From Litoditis marina (lineage: Eukaryota > Nematoda > Chromadorea > Rhabditida > Rhabditidae), in assembly GCA_964036275.1 (NCBI GenBank), contig OZ038433.1:40643336-40707335 (forward strand): a stretch of 64,000 nucleotides of DNA, in the 5' to 3' direction. The notes under the pieces are model-generated. The model made no database searches. It was given only the letters and a program-made list of their open reading frames with translations, and was not told the DNA's origin. A program made the translations under genes and the position numbers. Shown one piece after another: positions 48,947 to 60,330 of the stretch. Numbering within the stretch: position 1 is the stretch's first letter; the number at the start of each line of letters is the position of its first letter.

Positions 48947-51900
48947 CTAGTGCTTGTTTTGAGCTGGGTTTCCCGTCATGGTACTGGTAGAAGAGGGCGG
49001 GCCGCCGTTCTGGAAAATAAACAGAATTGGAACAAATGAGAACATCGTTTTTTCTGTTTCATTAGTTTTTTTCTGTTATATAAGTTTTTCAGACATCAAT
49101 TCATAAGTTATCATCTCGTCGCTAACTTGATTGCTATACAGAATATTGATAAACTCATTATTATTATTATTATTATTACAACTGGGAACTGTGAACCCTA
49201 TTGGTCTGGAATTTTTCATGTGAAAGAACAAACTTGGGTAACAAGCACAAGTGGAATCGTTGCTTGGGAACCTGAGCAACAAAAAAATTGGAAATCTCTT
49301 TTAGGCCGGTATTCTTCATGTGAACGAAAGTTTACAACTAAGTTTCAAGTTTTCTGGAAACTTTCAACAGTGAAACTTTAGACTCGACACAACTGTAGAT
49401 CTGAAACGAACTGACCTGTTCAGTGCCAACAGCTTTCGCATTCTGAGCTCCACCAGCATTAGCTGTAATTAGTAATTATGGGATTGTATTTTTACTAAGT
49501 AATAATTAGACCTGATTTTTATGATTGTTTTGTCTTTTCGCATCAAATCCCACTAGTTCAAAATGTACTCTAAACTGAGAAAAACAACTTTTCTCAGTTT
49601 AGAGTACATTTTGAACTAGTGGGGTTTGATGCGTTATCGGGGTGATCTGATTCTGTTGTGTTTAGGGTGAGTATTGAGCGATGTAATCGTAATCGTATTT
49701 TAAGAACCTGTCTAGCAACGTACTCTCGATCTATAATAACAATTCATGAAAAAGTGGGGGCCCAACGACTGTGAGATTTGTCTTCTACTGTGCGCCCCTT
49801 AGACAACTACTCTCAAATGGAGCAGCTACTGCTACAAAAACCGAAAAATACTAATATACTCAAGTATAGCTGTTCATTACAAACATACAAAAGTCGTAAA
49901 ATATTTTTTCAAACCTGTACACTAGAATCTACAAATCACAGCTGCGAAAAAGAGAACAACTGTTGAATAATATGACAAGCGTAGCACCTAGAGTTGAAGT
50001 AACGACAAAAACTGCAAACCATTGTGCACAACACCAGAAACTCTACAATTGACTACGTTGAGTTAACATCTGTGATTTGTAGATTCTAGTTTACAGGTTT
50101 GAAAAAATATTTTACGACTTTTGTATGTTTGTAATGAACAGCTATACTTGAGTATATTAGTATTTTTCGGTTTTTGTAGCAGTAGCTGCTCCATTTGAGA
50201 GTAGCTGTCTAAGGGGCGCACAGTAGAAGACAAATCTCACAGTCGTTGGGCCCCCACTTTTTCATGAATATTTCTCTTTTTGTATACATGCCGTAGGTAT
50301 GTGGTTTGATCTGTACGGTGCAGATAAAATTGTTTTCTCCACTTGTCAAGAATTACCATCATTCGAAAAAAAAAAATGACGTCAACATTGCAGTTTTAAA
50401 AACTTACTTCATCTGCTCTTCAGAATCCCAGAATATGTCATGTTTGAATGAAGTTTCGTCGTGAATTGACGATTTTTAAGAAACTTTCAGCATTCGAAAA
50501 CATATTTCACGTCAATTTTTTTAAAAGTTGACGTCATATGGCCTTCTGAATTCCAGAATAAGTCATATTCAGATAAAGCTTCATCGTTAATCTACCATTT
50601 GTATGATATTTTCAGCATTCGCAAATATATTTCACGTTAATTCTGCACTTTTAAAAGGTGACGTCATCTGGCCTTCTGAATCCCAGAATACGTGACTCTT
50701 AGATTGAGTTTCACCGTTTATTGACCCTTTCTAAGATATTAACATCATTTGAAAATATATGTGACGTCAACTTTGCACTTTTCAAAAATGACGTCATCTG
50801 GTCTCCAGAATCCTGAAGGACGTCAGAAATAGAATACTTCATATTCAAACAAATGTCACGATGGCACCATATTTCAATTTTCAAGCAAATCGGTAATTGT
50901 TTCTCTAAGTTACAGTACAGTTTGAGTTGTCGACCGGACAGAGAGAGTGAGAGAGCGTGCTGAATGGAGAGACGCAGACACTTTCCAAAAAATGTCTATA
51001 ACTTTAACAAAAACAACTTTTTCCGAAATGTTTTTCGGTCCGCCAGGGTTTGAGTAGGTATCACATGTCTTCCACAATTTTCAACAAAATCGGTTAAGTA
51101 GAAACCCGTAAACTGGGAATTTTCCCTTGTCACTATTACACACTCCGAAAACGTCTATAACTTTGACAAAAACAATTTTTTCTCAGTTTTTTTTGGTCCG
51201 CCAGGGTTTGAGTAGGTATCACATGTCTTCCACAATTTTCAACAAAATCGGTCAAGTAGAAACCCTTAAACTGGGAATTTTCCCTTGTCACAACCCACCC
51301 ACCCACACACCCACCCACACACGACGGAAGTTGGCGCTCTTGATGAAGCGAAAACTTGATAACTTGGCTCAAACTTAACCGATTTCGTTAAAATTTTGGG
51401 CACACTTAGCAAATATGCTGTAGAAACTTCCCCAGATTGTTAAAGTTCTGTTTTGCGAATTTCAGCCTTTTTATGGGAAAACTAAAAAAACGGAGGCGCG
51501 CATTAGCTGGACCAAAGACAAATCTCGCACAGCGCAGACAAATCTCGCACAGCGCTTCGCGCTGCGCGCGATTCCTGCCTTGAAAAACGCACGATCCAAT
51601 GAGAGTGCGTGCACACCAAAAATCTGAGTTAACTGAGCAATTTGATGTACAAAAAATTCGATAAGAAGAAAAAAATGAAAGAATTACTTAAACGATTGAT
51701 TGTTTTGGTTACGGGTTACAGAATACGGTGGAATGGAACGTAGCATAACTTACTATTTGTCTCTTCTTCCGTTTCTCTGGAGGTAGTTCTCTTCGGAAGA
51801 TGAATCTTCTCGTCTTCCCTCGTAGCCTCGTTGGTCATGTTGAGGGTGGGGCCCTGTTCCGTGGTTTTACCCTCGTCATCTCCAGATTTCTCCGCAGCCT

Positions 51901-53091
51901 TCTTTGCCCCATTCTCCTTTTCTTTATGGTCCTCAGCGCTGGGTTTCTTGTGGACGCTTACCTAGAACAGACGTTTGATATGTGTAGAGTAAAACTTTTT
52001 CTCTACGATTGGAAATCAGCGGGTTGAATCTGCTAACACAACAGACTGCTCTATAAGATTGAACTGGGGTCTATTGTACAGATTTTTGACATTCAGTACT
52101 GTATGGAAAGGTTTCTAAATCCAGCTTTACTCTGTCTACCCTTATTTCTGAGGATGAGCCAGAATACTTTCTTTCGAAAGGGCTTTTATTTTATAACGCG
52201 TTCAACAACAACTATTAGCTGCTTACGTGAAATGACTGCAAAACCATTAGGTGCATACCGAATCATCCTGAGTTTTCTCGACTTTCCTAGAGTCTGACTT
52301 GAACTCCTTCTTCACAGAAGCCGCTGATGGCGAATCGGCAGCGATCTGCAACTTCACTTTGTTATCCCGGGCGAGTTTTCAGACGTTAAATCAAACAGTT
52401 GTTAGAAAAAAGTAGAGAAGTCTGAAGTTCGAAGTTGATATCTCATAAATACGTAACCATCATGAAAACCTATATGACTAAAAGAACAGGTATTCAAGTA
52501 CTAAGGCACATCTAAACAACGAGAAAACGGAATAAGCGAACCTTTTCTCGTATTGAAGTGCCAAATTTTCTTTCCTTGATATCTTTCTTCTTTTTCTTGC
52601 ACATAACAGCCATCTGAAATGAGAGTTGAAATATCGAAATTAACCGGGGATCATGAGTGAATTTGGTCCAATTATTGTAGCTTACTTCGAGTTCATCACA
52701 TAAATGTCTAAAAAAATTACAAATTTGACTCGCAGTATAGTTAATACAAACCCAGACGGTAGAGGTTTCTGAACGTAACTTGAGGCCCAACTCTAAAATA
52801 AACTTTAGATCAGATTCTATAACTTTTGAAGTAAACCATACTTGTACGTGACGGCTCTGAGACCATCTAATCCCACAAAGTAATCGAACAAGGTTTTACA
52901 AGTTCGCATAGTTGACAAACATATCCACGAAACAATATATAACATTGTTGTACCTCGACTCTGGGAAAAATCTGAATATTTCGATGTTTGTGACTGAATG
53001 ATAAAGAGCAAAAACTCACCACTGTGCTAAGAACAACTAGTACCAGTATTTGAAGAAGAATTGAGAAATAGTACAGCGCACCAAATAACAT
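48947..53091 (-). CDS. Membrane-anchored basic/charged protein of unknown family, paralogue 1
   Basis: Six exons: 53020-53091, 52542-52613, 52259-52345, 51754-51961, 49416-49462 and 48947-49009 (about 182 aa). The first exon is almost wholly hydrophobic (MLFGALYYFSILLQILVLVV), a signal anchor or transmembrane helix. It is followed by the cytosolic-type basic exon CKKKKKDIKERKFGTSIREK, then by acidic and Lys-rich linker exons (EDHKEKENGAKKAAEK), and it ends NPAQNKH. An in-frame upstream ATG at 53241 would add a second hydrophobic stretch. Exon-by-exon it matches the gene at 54656-58074. It is divergent from MSP, with 277 bp between start codons. Family not recognised; a role in sperm is inferred only from position. 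Confidence 0.7.
49539..49633. repeat. Near-perfect hairpin with ~45-bp arms
   Basis: CGCATCAAATCCCACTAGTT at the left is mirrored by AACTAGTGGGGTTTGATGCG at the right around a loop of a few bases, through GTACTCTAAACTGAGAAAA. It lies in an intron of paralogue 1. Confidence 0.9.
49742..50269. mobile_element. 528-bp palindromic fold-back element, 200-bp arms
   Basis: Arms 49742-49941 and 50070-50269 are almost perfect inverted repeats (ATTCATGAAAAAGTGGGGGC at the tip; CTACAAATCACAG inside) around a 128-bp spacer. It lies in an intron of paralogue 1 and is probably a non-autonomous fold-back transposon. Confidence 0.85.
50350..50830. repeat. Diverged ~120-bp tandem repeat, four units
   Basis: Each unit carries GACGTCATCTGGCCTTCTGA, CAGAATA-GTCA and a following TTTCAGCATTCGAAAA-ATATTTCACGTCAA block, with 15-30% divergence between units. 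It lies in an intron of paralogue 1. Confidence 0.75.
51000..51300. repeat. Two-unit ~160-bp tandem repeat
   Basis: CGGTCCGCCAGGGTTTGAGT-AGGTATCACATGTCTTCCAC and onward recurs about 155 bp apart, with TATAACTTT-ACAAAAACAA in front of each. A CACCCACACACCC run follows the second unit. Confidence 0.75.
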
Positions 53092-53322
53092 AACTGTGCC
53101 ACAGGAGTGAAGAGAAACTAAACCGAGTGTGAAAACTAAAGTTGTGAGCAAAATCGAAACACCGAAATGCGAGCAGACTTTCGCCAAACAAGAATAAACA
53201 GGAAATGAACGAGAAAGCTGTGGAACCTGTTTCGCCCTCACCTGTTTTCTGTCCTTTCATGAAATTCTCCCGGAAAACTGGCGTGGAACTGTGCACTTGC
53301 TCATTTGCATACAAACAGTGGG

Positions 53323-53329
53323 TATAAAA
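53323..53329 (+). promoter_or_regulatory. TATA box of the MSP gene
   Basis: TATAAAA lies 39 bp before the MSP ATG, preceded by ATTTGCAT at 53303-53310. Position fits a short-leader nematode promoter. Confidence 0.6.
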
Positions 53330-53367
53330 GACGGGTGGAGCGGGAGAGAAGTCACATCGCAGCAGCA

Positions 53368-53882
53368 ATGGCCCAATCTGTCCCTCCCGGAGATATCAAC
53401 ACCCAGCCTGGCACGAAGATCGTCTTCAACGCCCCCTACGATGACAAGCACACCTACCATATCAAGGTACATATCTCTCTCTCTCTCTCTCACTGATCGT
53501 CTTTTCTCACTTTGTGTCTATTTCTTTCCTCTTCATTACGCCTTCCCTCTCTTTTTCATACCTTAAACCCCTTTAAGTATAAACCTTCGTCTTCCAGATC
53601 ACCAACTCGTCTGCTCGCCGTATCGGATGGGCCATCAAGACGACCAACATGAAGCGTCTTGGTGTTGACCCCGGAAGTGGAGTTCTCGACCCCAAGGAGG
53701 CCATCCTCATGGCTGTGTCTTGCGACGCCTTCGCCTACGGACAGGAGGACACCAACAACGACCGTATCACCATCGAGTGGACCAACACCCCCGATGGAGC
53801 TGCCAAGCAGTTCCGCAGGGAATGGTTCCAGGGAGACGGAATGGTCCGCAGAAAGAACCTCCCCATCGAGTACAACCCTTGA
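53368..53882 (+). CDS. msp: Major sperm protein (MSP)
   Basis: Two exons, 53368-53466 and 53598-53882, give 127 aa, the standard MSP length. The protein opens [20 protein letters not shown] and contains [56 protein letters not shown] and [23 protein letters not shown] folds as an immunoglobulin-like beta sandwich. It polymerises to drive amoeboid crawling of nematode sperm and signals oocyte maturation. The single 131-bp intron falls after ...TYHIK. C. elegans msp genes are mostly intronless as far as I recall, whereas some other nematodes have one intron. The codons are strongly GC-biased compared with neighbours, fitting high expression. A TATA box lies upstream and AATAAA overlaps the stop. 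Confidence 0.97.
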
Positions 53883-53887
53883 ATAAA
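53882..53887 (+). terminator. Polyadenylation signal overlapping the MSP stop codon
   Basis: The last base of the TGA stop (53880-53882) is the first base of AATAAA, giving an extremely short 3' UTR. Confidence 0.7.
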
Positions 53888-54187
53888 TTTTTGCTCGGCA
53901 ACCAATTTTGATTTTGTTGTTGAACACTTGGAAATTTACATGAGAAAAATGGGCAAAGTATAAATAAAAGCGTTTTTAACGCTGCTACAGCTCACTCATG
54001 AGTTTAGTTTTCTCCTTCACTGAAGGCTTGGGTTGTGTGAATGCAATTCTTCGGCTACTTGTATTAGGATGGAACATGTTATGTATTTCAAACTTTCTTG
54101 TGTTCAAACTTGTGGTACTAGAAGATAGAGAAAGACACTTATAAAACTTCCAAGAGTTCAAAAATCCAAAGTCCAAAAAACGCCAAT

Positions 54188-54250
54188 ATAGCAAACTTCG
54201 ACCTGGAAGTTTGAACATAGTACTGTGGAGGGTTGTGAGTGGGTGGAAGG
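54188..54250. repeat. Partial M232-type MITE
   Basis: AATATAGCAAACTTCGACCT-GGAAGTTTGA and TACTGTGGAGGGTTGTGAGT-GGGTGG match the right third of the 9618-9849 element. The left part is not recognisable. Confidence 0.5.
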
Positions 54251-54655
54251 AAATAAGTGTTCAATATCGAAACATATTCCTCTTATTTTACAATAATTTC
54301 ACACAATTAGACAACACTACATTAGTATCTTATCATTTGATCACTCAACAACCCCCCCCCCCTCATATATCCCAACTCAGCAGTTTGATTTCCATTGAAT
54401 TTGTTACATTCAGTTTCTACCTCTTCTCACCGTGGTTCGTGAAACCACGATGCCTCAATTTTCGACTAAACTGATAAAAGGAGCAATTGAAAATTTACTC
54501 GAATATTTGATAAAAAATATCCCGTACAAGTTGTGCAATATCACATTGTGAAGTGGAATGGTCTGTTTTTTGTGATAGTCCACATATACTTTCATGAGAC
54601 TGCAGATGTGTGAATGTTTAGTGATAAAGTATGAACACTCTTCGTTTGGTATCTC

Positions 54656-57600
54656 TTAGTGCTTGTTGCCAGGCGAGGTCCCGCTAGTCAAAGAGGGAGA
54701 GGCACCATTCTGAAATCATACGAGAATCATGACACCGAAAACAACTTGTGGTTTCAAACCAAACTCCAGTACCGAGTTCTGACAGAAAACCCGTTAAAAA
54801 TAGAGTTATGTTCTTTCAAAATAGTTTTGAAAGAATTCAGAGTACCTATCATAACAAATCGTGCTCAACATTCTCAAGTTGAGTTGGGCAGCGTTTGAAT
54901 GCATCTTAATTGCGTTTTTCAACACTATATACTTTTTTTAAACATGAACGTGCTGCAACACAGTGTACGCATGAATATCTGGGTGTTTAATGTCTCCGTT
55001 CTCTAGATTATTTTACCGAATTCATGACTGGGCGAGCTACGAAATATTTCAGATTCCGAAAAGGAAAAAAGAAAGTGAGGATTATTCTGAGTAGTTTCAC
55101 AGAGTTGAATAAGTTGTAACCTTGTCTGCCTTTTCGTCCTCTTTGGACCCGACTCCCTCCAACTTGGCGGCTGGACTCTGTTTGGATCCAGTTTTGTTCG
55201 ATTTGTCGTCCTCCTCTGACTTCTGGTTTCTCTCTAACGGGGGTTCCGAGTCCATAGTCGGCTTCGTGTGAACGCTCACCTGTTCAGAGTTGAATATATT
55301 GAATCTTTTTTCCGAGTGATTCGGCTACAGCTTATAAAGTTTTCTAAATTTAATCAGGCTCGTTGGCTCTCGAAAAGTGGGCTGCAGAGCCATATACATG
55401 GTTCATATTGCATTGAAATCTGAGAACGTACAATGACAAACAAACCATCATCTATGGTACTCCAACGTTCCACTATCTTATCGGTTGAAAAGGGCTACCG
55501 GGCATTTTAAGAAAGAAATCGGAAGTATGTGGTGTTTGCAAACCTGTGTTTTCTTACAGGTTGTATTGATGTACGCCTCATAGATTGGAATCAGTAATAC
55601 GCCACCGCATTTCCCATAATATCGGTTCCAAAGAAACATGATACATTGAACAATAACAACAATAACTATAATTATACAATAACTGCGAACAACTCGCGCT
55701 TTTTTGCAAAAAAATTTTCATTTTTTTGAAGAAAAGAGATGTTCGCAGTTATTGTGACGAGTCATCTCGTGAAGATCAGAAATTCAACATTTACCGAGGT
55801 TTCTTGCGTTTTATCAGGTGGTGCGTCGGTTTGCGAAACTTTCACTCCCAAAGCGGCTGACGGACTTTCAGCCGAAACCTGAAAATCAGTTTGTGTACGA
55901 GCGTCACGATCCCAGAAAACACACTCATCTTTCTCATGAGACCACCGCGAGGATCCCTAGAGCTGTATACCGCTCATGAGAAGTGGTTGAACTATAGTTC
56001 TAACAATTCCTGCAAGTGGATGGGTAGTGTGCCAATGAAATTTCTCCCAAGTATATTTCAAACAAACCTAGGTTTCACCAAAAGGGTTTTCGATTACGTT
56101 TAAATGAATCTCCTTTGTAGCATTCTCACATGTCGAAAATCAGTCTGGAACCTTTTCTGGCAAAATATATCGTGAACATTTAACAAAAACCAAACATAAT
56201 ACTACGTAAATCGAACCTTTTCTCGTATCGAGATGCCAACCGTTCTCTTCTTGATTTGTTTCTTCTTTTTCCTACACGTTACCGCTATCTGAAATGAGGC
56301 CTAGTTGGAATTTAGTTTTGCATATTTCAAATCGCTGTCTCATGGAAAATGTTCAAATGTTCAACACTGATCCTTTTAAGTACTTGTTTCTCAAGACAAC
56401 AACTTGGATCATAAAACAACCTGGCAAGGTGGAGAGAGAGGGGGCGAACTAATACGACTGCCAATCTTATATGACGCCCGAAGATTATTCAACATTTTTT
56501 CGATGAGTTGGGTGGAAAACATTCATATTTATATGCGTGGTAGTACAAGTCAATGAATCGTGCGCAGCGCGGAGCGCTGCGCAGATGAGTTTTTGTTCAG
56601 AGGTCTGCAGACATTCCAAAACAGTTTATTAAATTTTTCTTCAAAGTACGTCGACCATTTTATTAGATTTTCGCATGAATCACTGAAAGGGCAAAACGTC
56701 TACAAGGCATTCAGTTTACGTTCCAAGTAGAATTTTTTGAGAGGAGTTAGAGCGCCCAACGTCTCGCAAAAATGGCTTCCGTGCTCGGAGGCGGCGGCGG
56801 CGGCGACAACCGCCTCCTCAAATCTCGGCATAGTTTCGCTCAAAATTAACTTATTCCAAAAATTCTTACATTGTTGAAAAGTCATCATAAAAAACTTGAG
56901 GTATACGTATTTTTCAGGTATGTCTGAAATTTGAACATCAGGTGTGATAGGGCCGAAAATGGTCCTGCAAAAAATCATGGATAGACCGGTTTCGTAAAAA
57001 TAAAAATGAAAGAAGAGTTTAACGTGTAGTGGGAGGACTTTTTCCAATGAAGAACTCATGACAGGCGGGTACAGCTTGGTTTTCACTCCTATTCACATGT
57101 ATGAATGGCGAATTGGATTAAAGCTCTATTCACGCACGGCGAACGAAGGTTCGAATCCTGCCTGGAGCACAAAAGTGGCTCTCACTTGAACGAGGTTACT
57201 ACTACACCAATAGTTCTGAACTACCGCGCCGTTAAAAACTCCAATAGAACCTCATAACATTCCTTGTTTAGCTTATTGTTTGAAAATATCATTTTTATTA
57301 AAAATTACCGTTACTTTGTAACTATAGAAAAAAGAGTTCAATTAGTATAAAAAACGGGTGTAAAGAAAGTGAAGATTAGTTTTGGATGAAACGTGTACAA
57401 GAAATATAAAAGAAGTCCAATAAAAATATTTTGAGGAAAAGGCTAATCTCGCTTTTCTTGAAAAAAAAGAGTGTAAGCTAGATAATTTTCTGAAATTTCA
57501 AACCGAGCGAGATTAGCCTTTCCCTCAATAATATTTTTATTGGACTTCTTTCATATTTCTTGTACACGTTTTATCCAAAACTAATCTTTACTTTCTTTAC

Positions 57601-58074
57601 ACCCGTTTTTTATACTAATAGATACTGAACTCGTCCATGTAAGACGACGAGTTTCAAACTTTTCACAAAATTCGGCTTTTTCACAGATTTACAACATTTT
57701 CTGTGAAACAAAATATAGAGGCTACAATTTAAGAGGAGAACCCGATTCGAGGCATTTCTTCAGATTTTCTATGAGGACATCGTGTTTGGTACTCATAGAG
57801 AATAGCAATTGAAATTATCAATAAGAGACACTCATATTGAAAATTCGTATTGAAATTTTCCATTATGAATAATTTCAATTGATATTTTCCATTATGAATA
57901 ATTTCAATTGAAATATTTCATAACCAGAATAAATATTCACAAATGTAATTTCATCTATTGCATATTATGCACCAATGAAAACTTTTCGAAATTGTTAATT
58001 TTGCTCACCGAGATGTGAATAATGGCTGAGAGTACTACACATAGAAAATATCGGGACAGGTCTAGAGAATCCAT
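54656..58074 (-). CDS. Membrane-anchored basic/charged protein of unknown family, paralogue 2
   Basis: Five exons: 58009-58074, 56217-56288, 55795-55878, 55121-55279 and 54656-54709 (144 aa). The first exon, MDSLDLSRYFLCVVLSAIIH, is a short hydrophobic anchor. The second, CRKKKKQIKKRTVGISIREK, matches paralogue 1 exon 2 in length (72 nt) and sequence. Exon 3 (AESPSAALGVKV) matches ADSPSAASVKK, and exon 4 opens VSVHTKP against VSVHKKP. The C-terminus PGNKH matches AQNKH. All introns of the paralogues share phase except where paralogue 1 has an extra 47-nt exon. The 3' flanks of the two genes are also alike (GAATGTTTAGTGAT-AAGTATG). H1 copy B lies in the first intron and copy C just upstream. 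Function unknown. Confidence 0.72.
55679..55755. repeat. Small inverted repeat (AATAACTGCGAACA ends)
   Basis: AATAACTGCGAACA at the left and TGTTCGCAGTTATT at the right are 14-bp perfect inverted ends of a ~77-bp unit rich in A/T runs, in an intron of paralogue 2. Confidence 0.6.
56558..57618. mobile_element. Helitron-like composite repeat H1, copy B
   Basis: It has the same TCGTGCGCAGCGCGGAGCGC start and ATACTAA end, with A and T flanks, as copies A and C. It is more diverged and has a shorter GCG run and hairpin loop. The B-box reads GGTTCGAATCC at 57148-57158. It sits in intron 1 of paralogue 2. Confidence 0.68.
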
Positions 58075-58369
58075 CGCGGTATCTAACCGAATAAGCACTC
58101 AGTTGAGAAAAAATATAAAAGGAAATCCTGACTTTTTTGAGAAAACCGGAACGCAAACGGTTTCCGCCTGAAAACGCGTCAAACGGGTGAATCTTCCCGT
58201 TTTTCCTCGAAACCGGTGGCAGTGTTTTAATTTTTTGTTTGTCTGAGTCAACCCCCCCCCCCAATTTTCATTACGTTGATCTTTGGTGGGTTTTGCTATG
58301 AAAATCAGAATTGAGTGGAAATATTTCAAAACATAGTTTCAATGCTCAAAAACTGTCAAAGCCCAGGTC

Positions 58370-59511
58370 ATCGTGCGCAGCGCGGAGCGCTGCGCAGATT
58401 AGTTTTTGTTCAAAGGTCTGCAGACAATACAAAACAGATTATTACAATTTTCTTCAAAGTACGTCGACCATTTTCTTAGATTTTTGCATGAATCACTGAA
58501 GGGCTACACGTCTACAAGATACTAAGTTCACGTTCCAAGTAGAATTTATTCAGAGGAGTTAGAGGGCCCAACGTCTCGCAAAAATGGCTTCCGTGCGGGG
58601 CGGCGGCGGCGGCGGCGGCGGCGGCTGCGGCGCCGGCGACAAAAGTGTCCGCCTCCTCAAATCTCGGCATAGTTTCGCACAAAATTAACTTATTCAAAAA
58701 ATACTTACATTTTTGAAAAGCTCTAAAAAAGTTGAGGTATACGTATTTTTCAGGTATGTCTGAAATTTGAATATTACGTGTGAGAGAGCCAAAAATGGTC
58801 TCGCAAAAAATCATGGATAGACCGGTTTCGTGAAAATAAAAATGAAAGAACAGTTTAACGTGTAGTAGGAAGACGTTTTCCAATGACGAACTCATGACAG
58901 GCGGGTACAGCTTGGTTTTCACTCCTATTCACATGTCTCATTGGCGGATTGGATAAACGCTCTATTCACGCACGGCGAACGAAGGTTCGATTCCTGCCTG
59001 CAGTCTAGAGTGGAGAATTGGCTATCACTTGAACGAGGTTACAACTACACCAAACGTTCTGCACTACGGCACGGTTTAAAACTCCAATAGAAAAACATAA
59101 CTTTCCTTGTTTAGCTTATTGTTCAAAAATATTATTTTTTATCAAAAATGACCGTTACTTCGTAACCATAGAAAAAGAGTTCAATTAGTATAAAAAACGA
59201 GTGTAAAGAAAGTAAAGATTAGTTTTGGATAAATATGTACAAGAAATATAAAAGAAGTCCAATAAAAATATTTTGAGGAAAATGCTAATCTCGCTTCTCT
59301 TGAAAACAACGGAGTATAAGCTAGATTATTGTGAGTCGCAGTCAGAAGTTTTCTTCCGACAACCAAAAACTCGGTATCCTTTTTTTGAAATTCTAAACCG
59401 AGCGAGATTAGAGTTTTCCTCAAAATATTTTTATTGGACTTCTTTTATATTTCTTGTACATATTTATCCAAAACTAATCTTTACTTTCTTTACACTCGTT
59501 TTTTATACTAA
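58370..59511. mobile_element. Helitron-like composite repeat H1, copy C
   Basis: Nearly identical to copy A over 1.14 kb; I count about six substitutions plus GCG-run length. Borders A|TC and CTAA|T again. It lies just upstream of paralogue 2. The 136-codon minus-strand ORF (poly-Ala from the GCG run) is shared with copy A but has no known domain. Confidence 0.7.
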
Positions 59512-59512
59512 T

Positions 59513-60290
59513 ATTTTTGTTGTTTATGGTCTAACACATCGTTTATCTAGTTTTCGTCATCATCTGTTGAACTTCTTCTTCGAACGGTTGTAAAACCAAT
59601 GGCGTTTTTGATAGTTTTTCTTTTGACTAGGGTTTTATACTTGTCGCTTGAAAAAAGCGGGAGTACTGTATATCTAACTTTGTTATGTGTAAAAACACAT
59701 ACGATTCGTCCACAACCTTGTTATGCCCAGTTCGTACAGTGGTTAGCGTCCGCGCCTCCCACACTGTTGGCCGGTGAAAGTCTCACATCATGACTACATG
59801 AGGCGGATTAATTTGGCATGCAATGAAGTTTCACTGTTCACTGCGTGGAAAAGTTGCAATGCTGAACTTGGACTGCCGTGATTGAATTTAGGGCTCACCA
59901 AAATTTATACAGTTGTTTTACAATCTTCAAGATACCGAGTGAGACCATATTGGTTTTGTTCAGTTTTCAAAGGGTCAAAGTTTTTCGTGAACTATAAACT
60001 TTTTGATTTGCTCACATCTTCTGAACGCGTTAGCAATAGAATTATTTCGTTAATACTCAAACAATGTTGTAGACAAAAAGTGATCTCTGGTTTGATCAAT
60101 GCGAACAGTTGACCTTGGTAAATCTCACCCGTAGTCCGGTGCGCTTTTGGTTGAAATAAGTTGGAACAAAGGACACAAAGCTTGTAACATTGCCAACGAA
60201 GGACAGTTGTAACCCCCAACATGGCAAAAACTAATGAAATTTGATTTACAACTAGATAAGCGAACCCCGGAACGCCCCTTTCTCTAGTTC
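59513..60290. other. Intergenic with a decayed tRNA-like fragment
   Basis: GTACAGTGGTTAGCGTCCGC at 59737 looks like a tRNA D-arm (A-box), but the B-box is degenerate (GGTGAAAGTCT), suggesting an old SINE. No gene found. Confidence 0.35.
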
Positions 60291-60293
60291 TAG

Positions 60294-60300
60294 TATAAAA
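60294..60300 (+). promoter_or_regulatory. TATA box of the Gly/Pro-rich secreted-protein gene
   Basis: TATAAAA lies 37 bp before the ATG at 60331, the same spacing class as the MSP gene. Confidence 0.6.
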
Positions 60301-60330
60301 GAAGGTAAACGATACTCATTCTCATATCAG

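Noticed and set aside
50350..50830. CRISPR-like array
   Set aside because: Units are diverged ~120-bp tandem repeats with no short identical repeats and unique spacers, in a eukaryotic intron.
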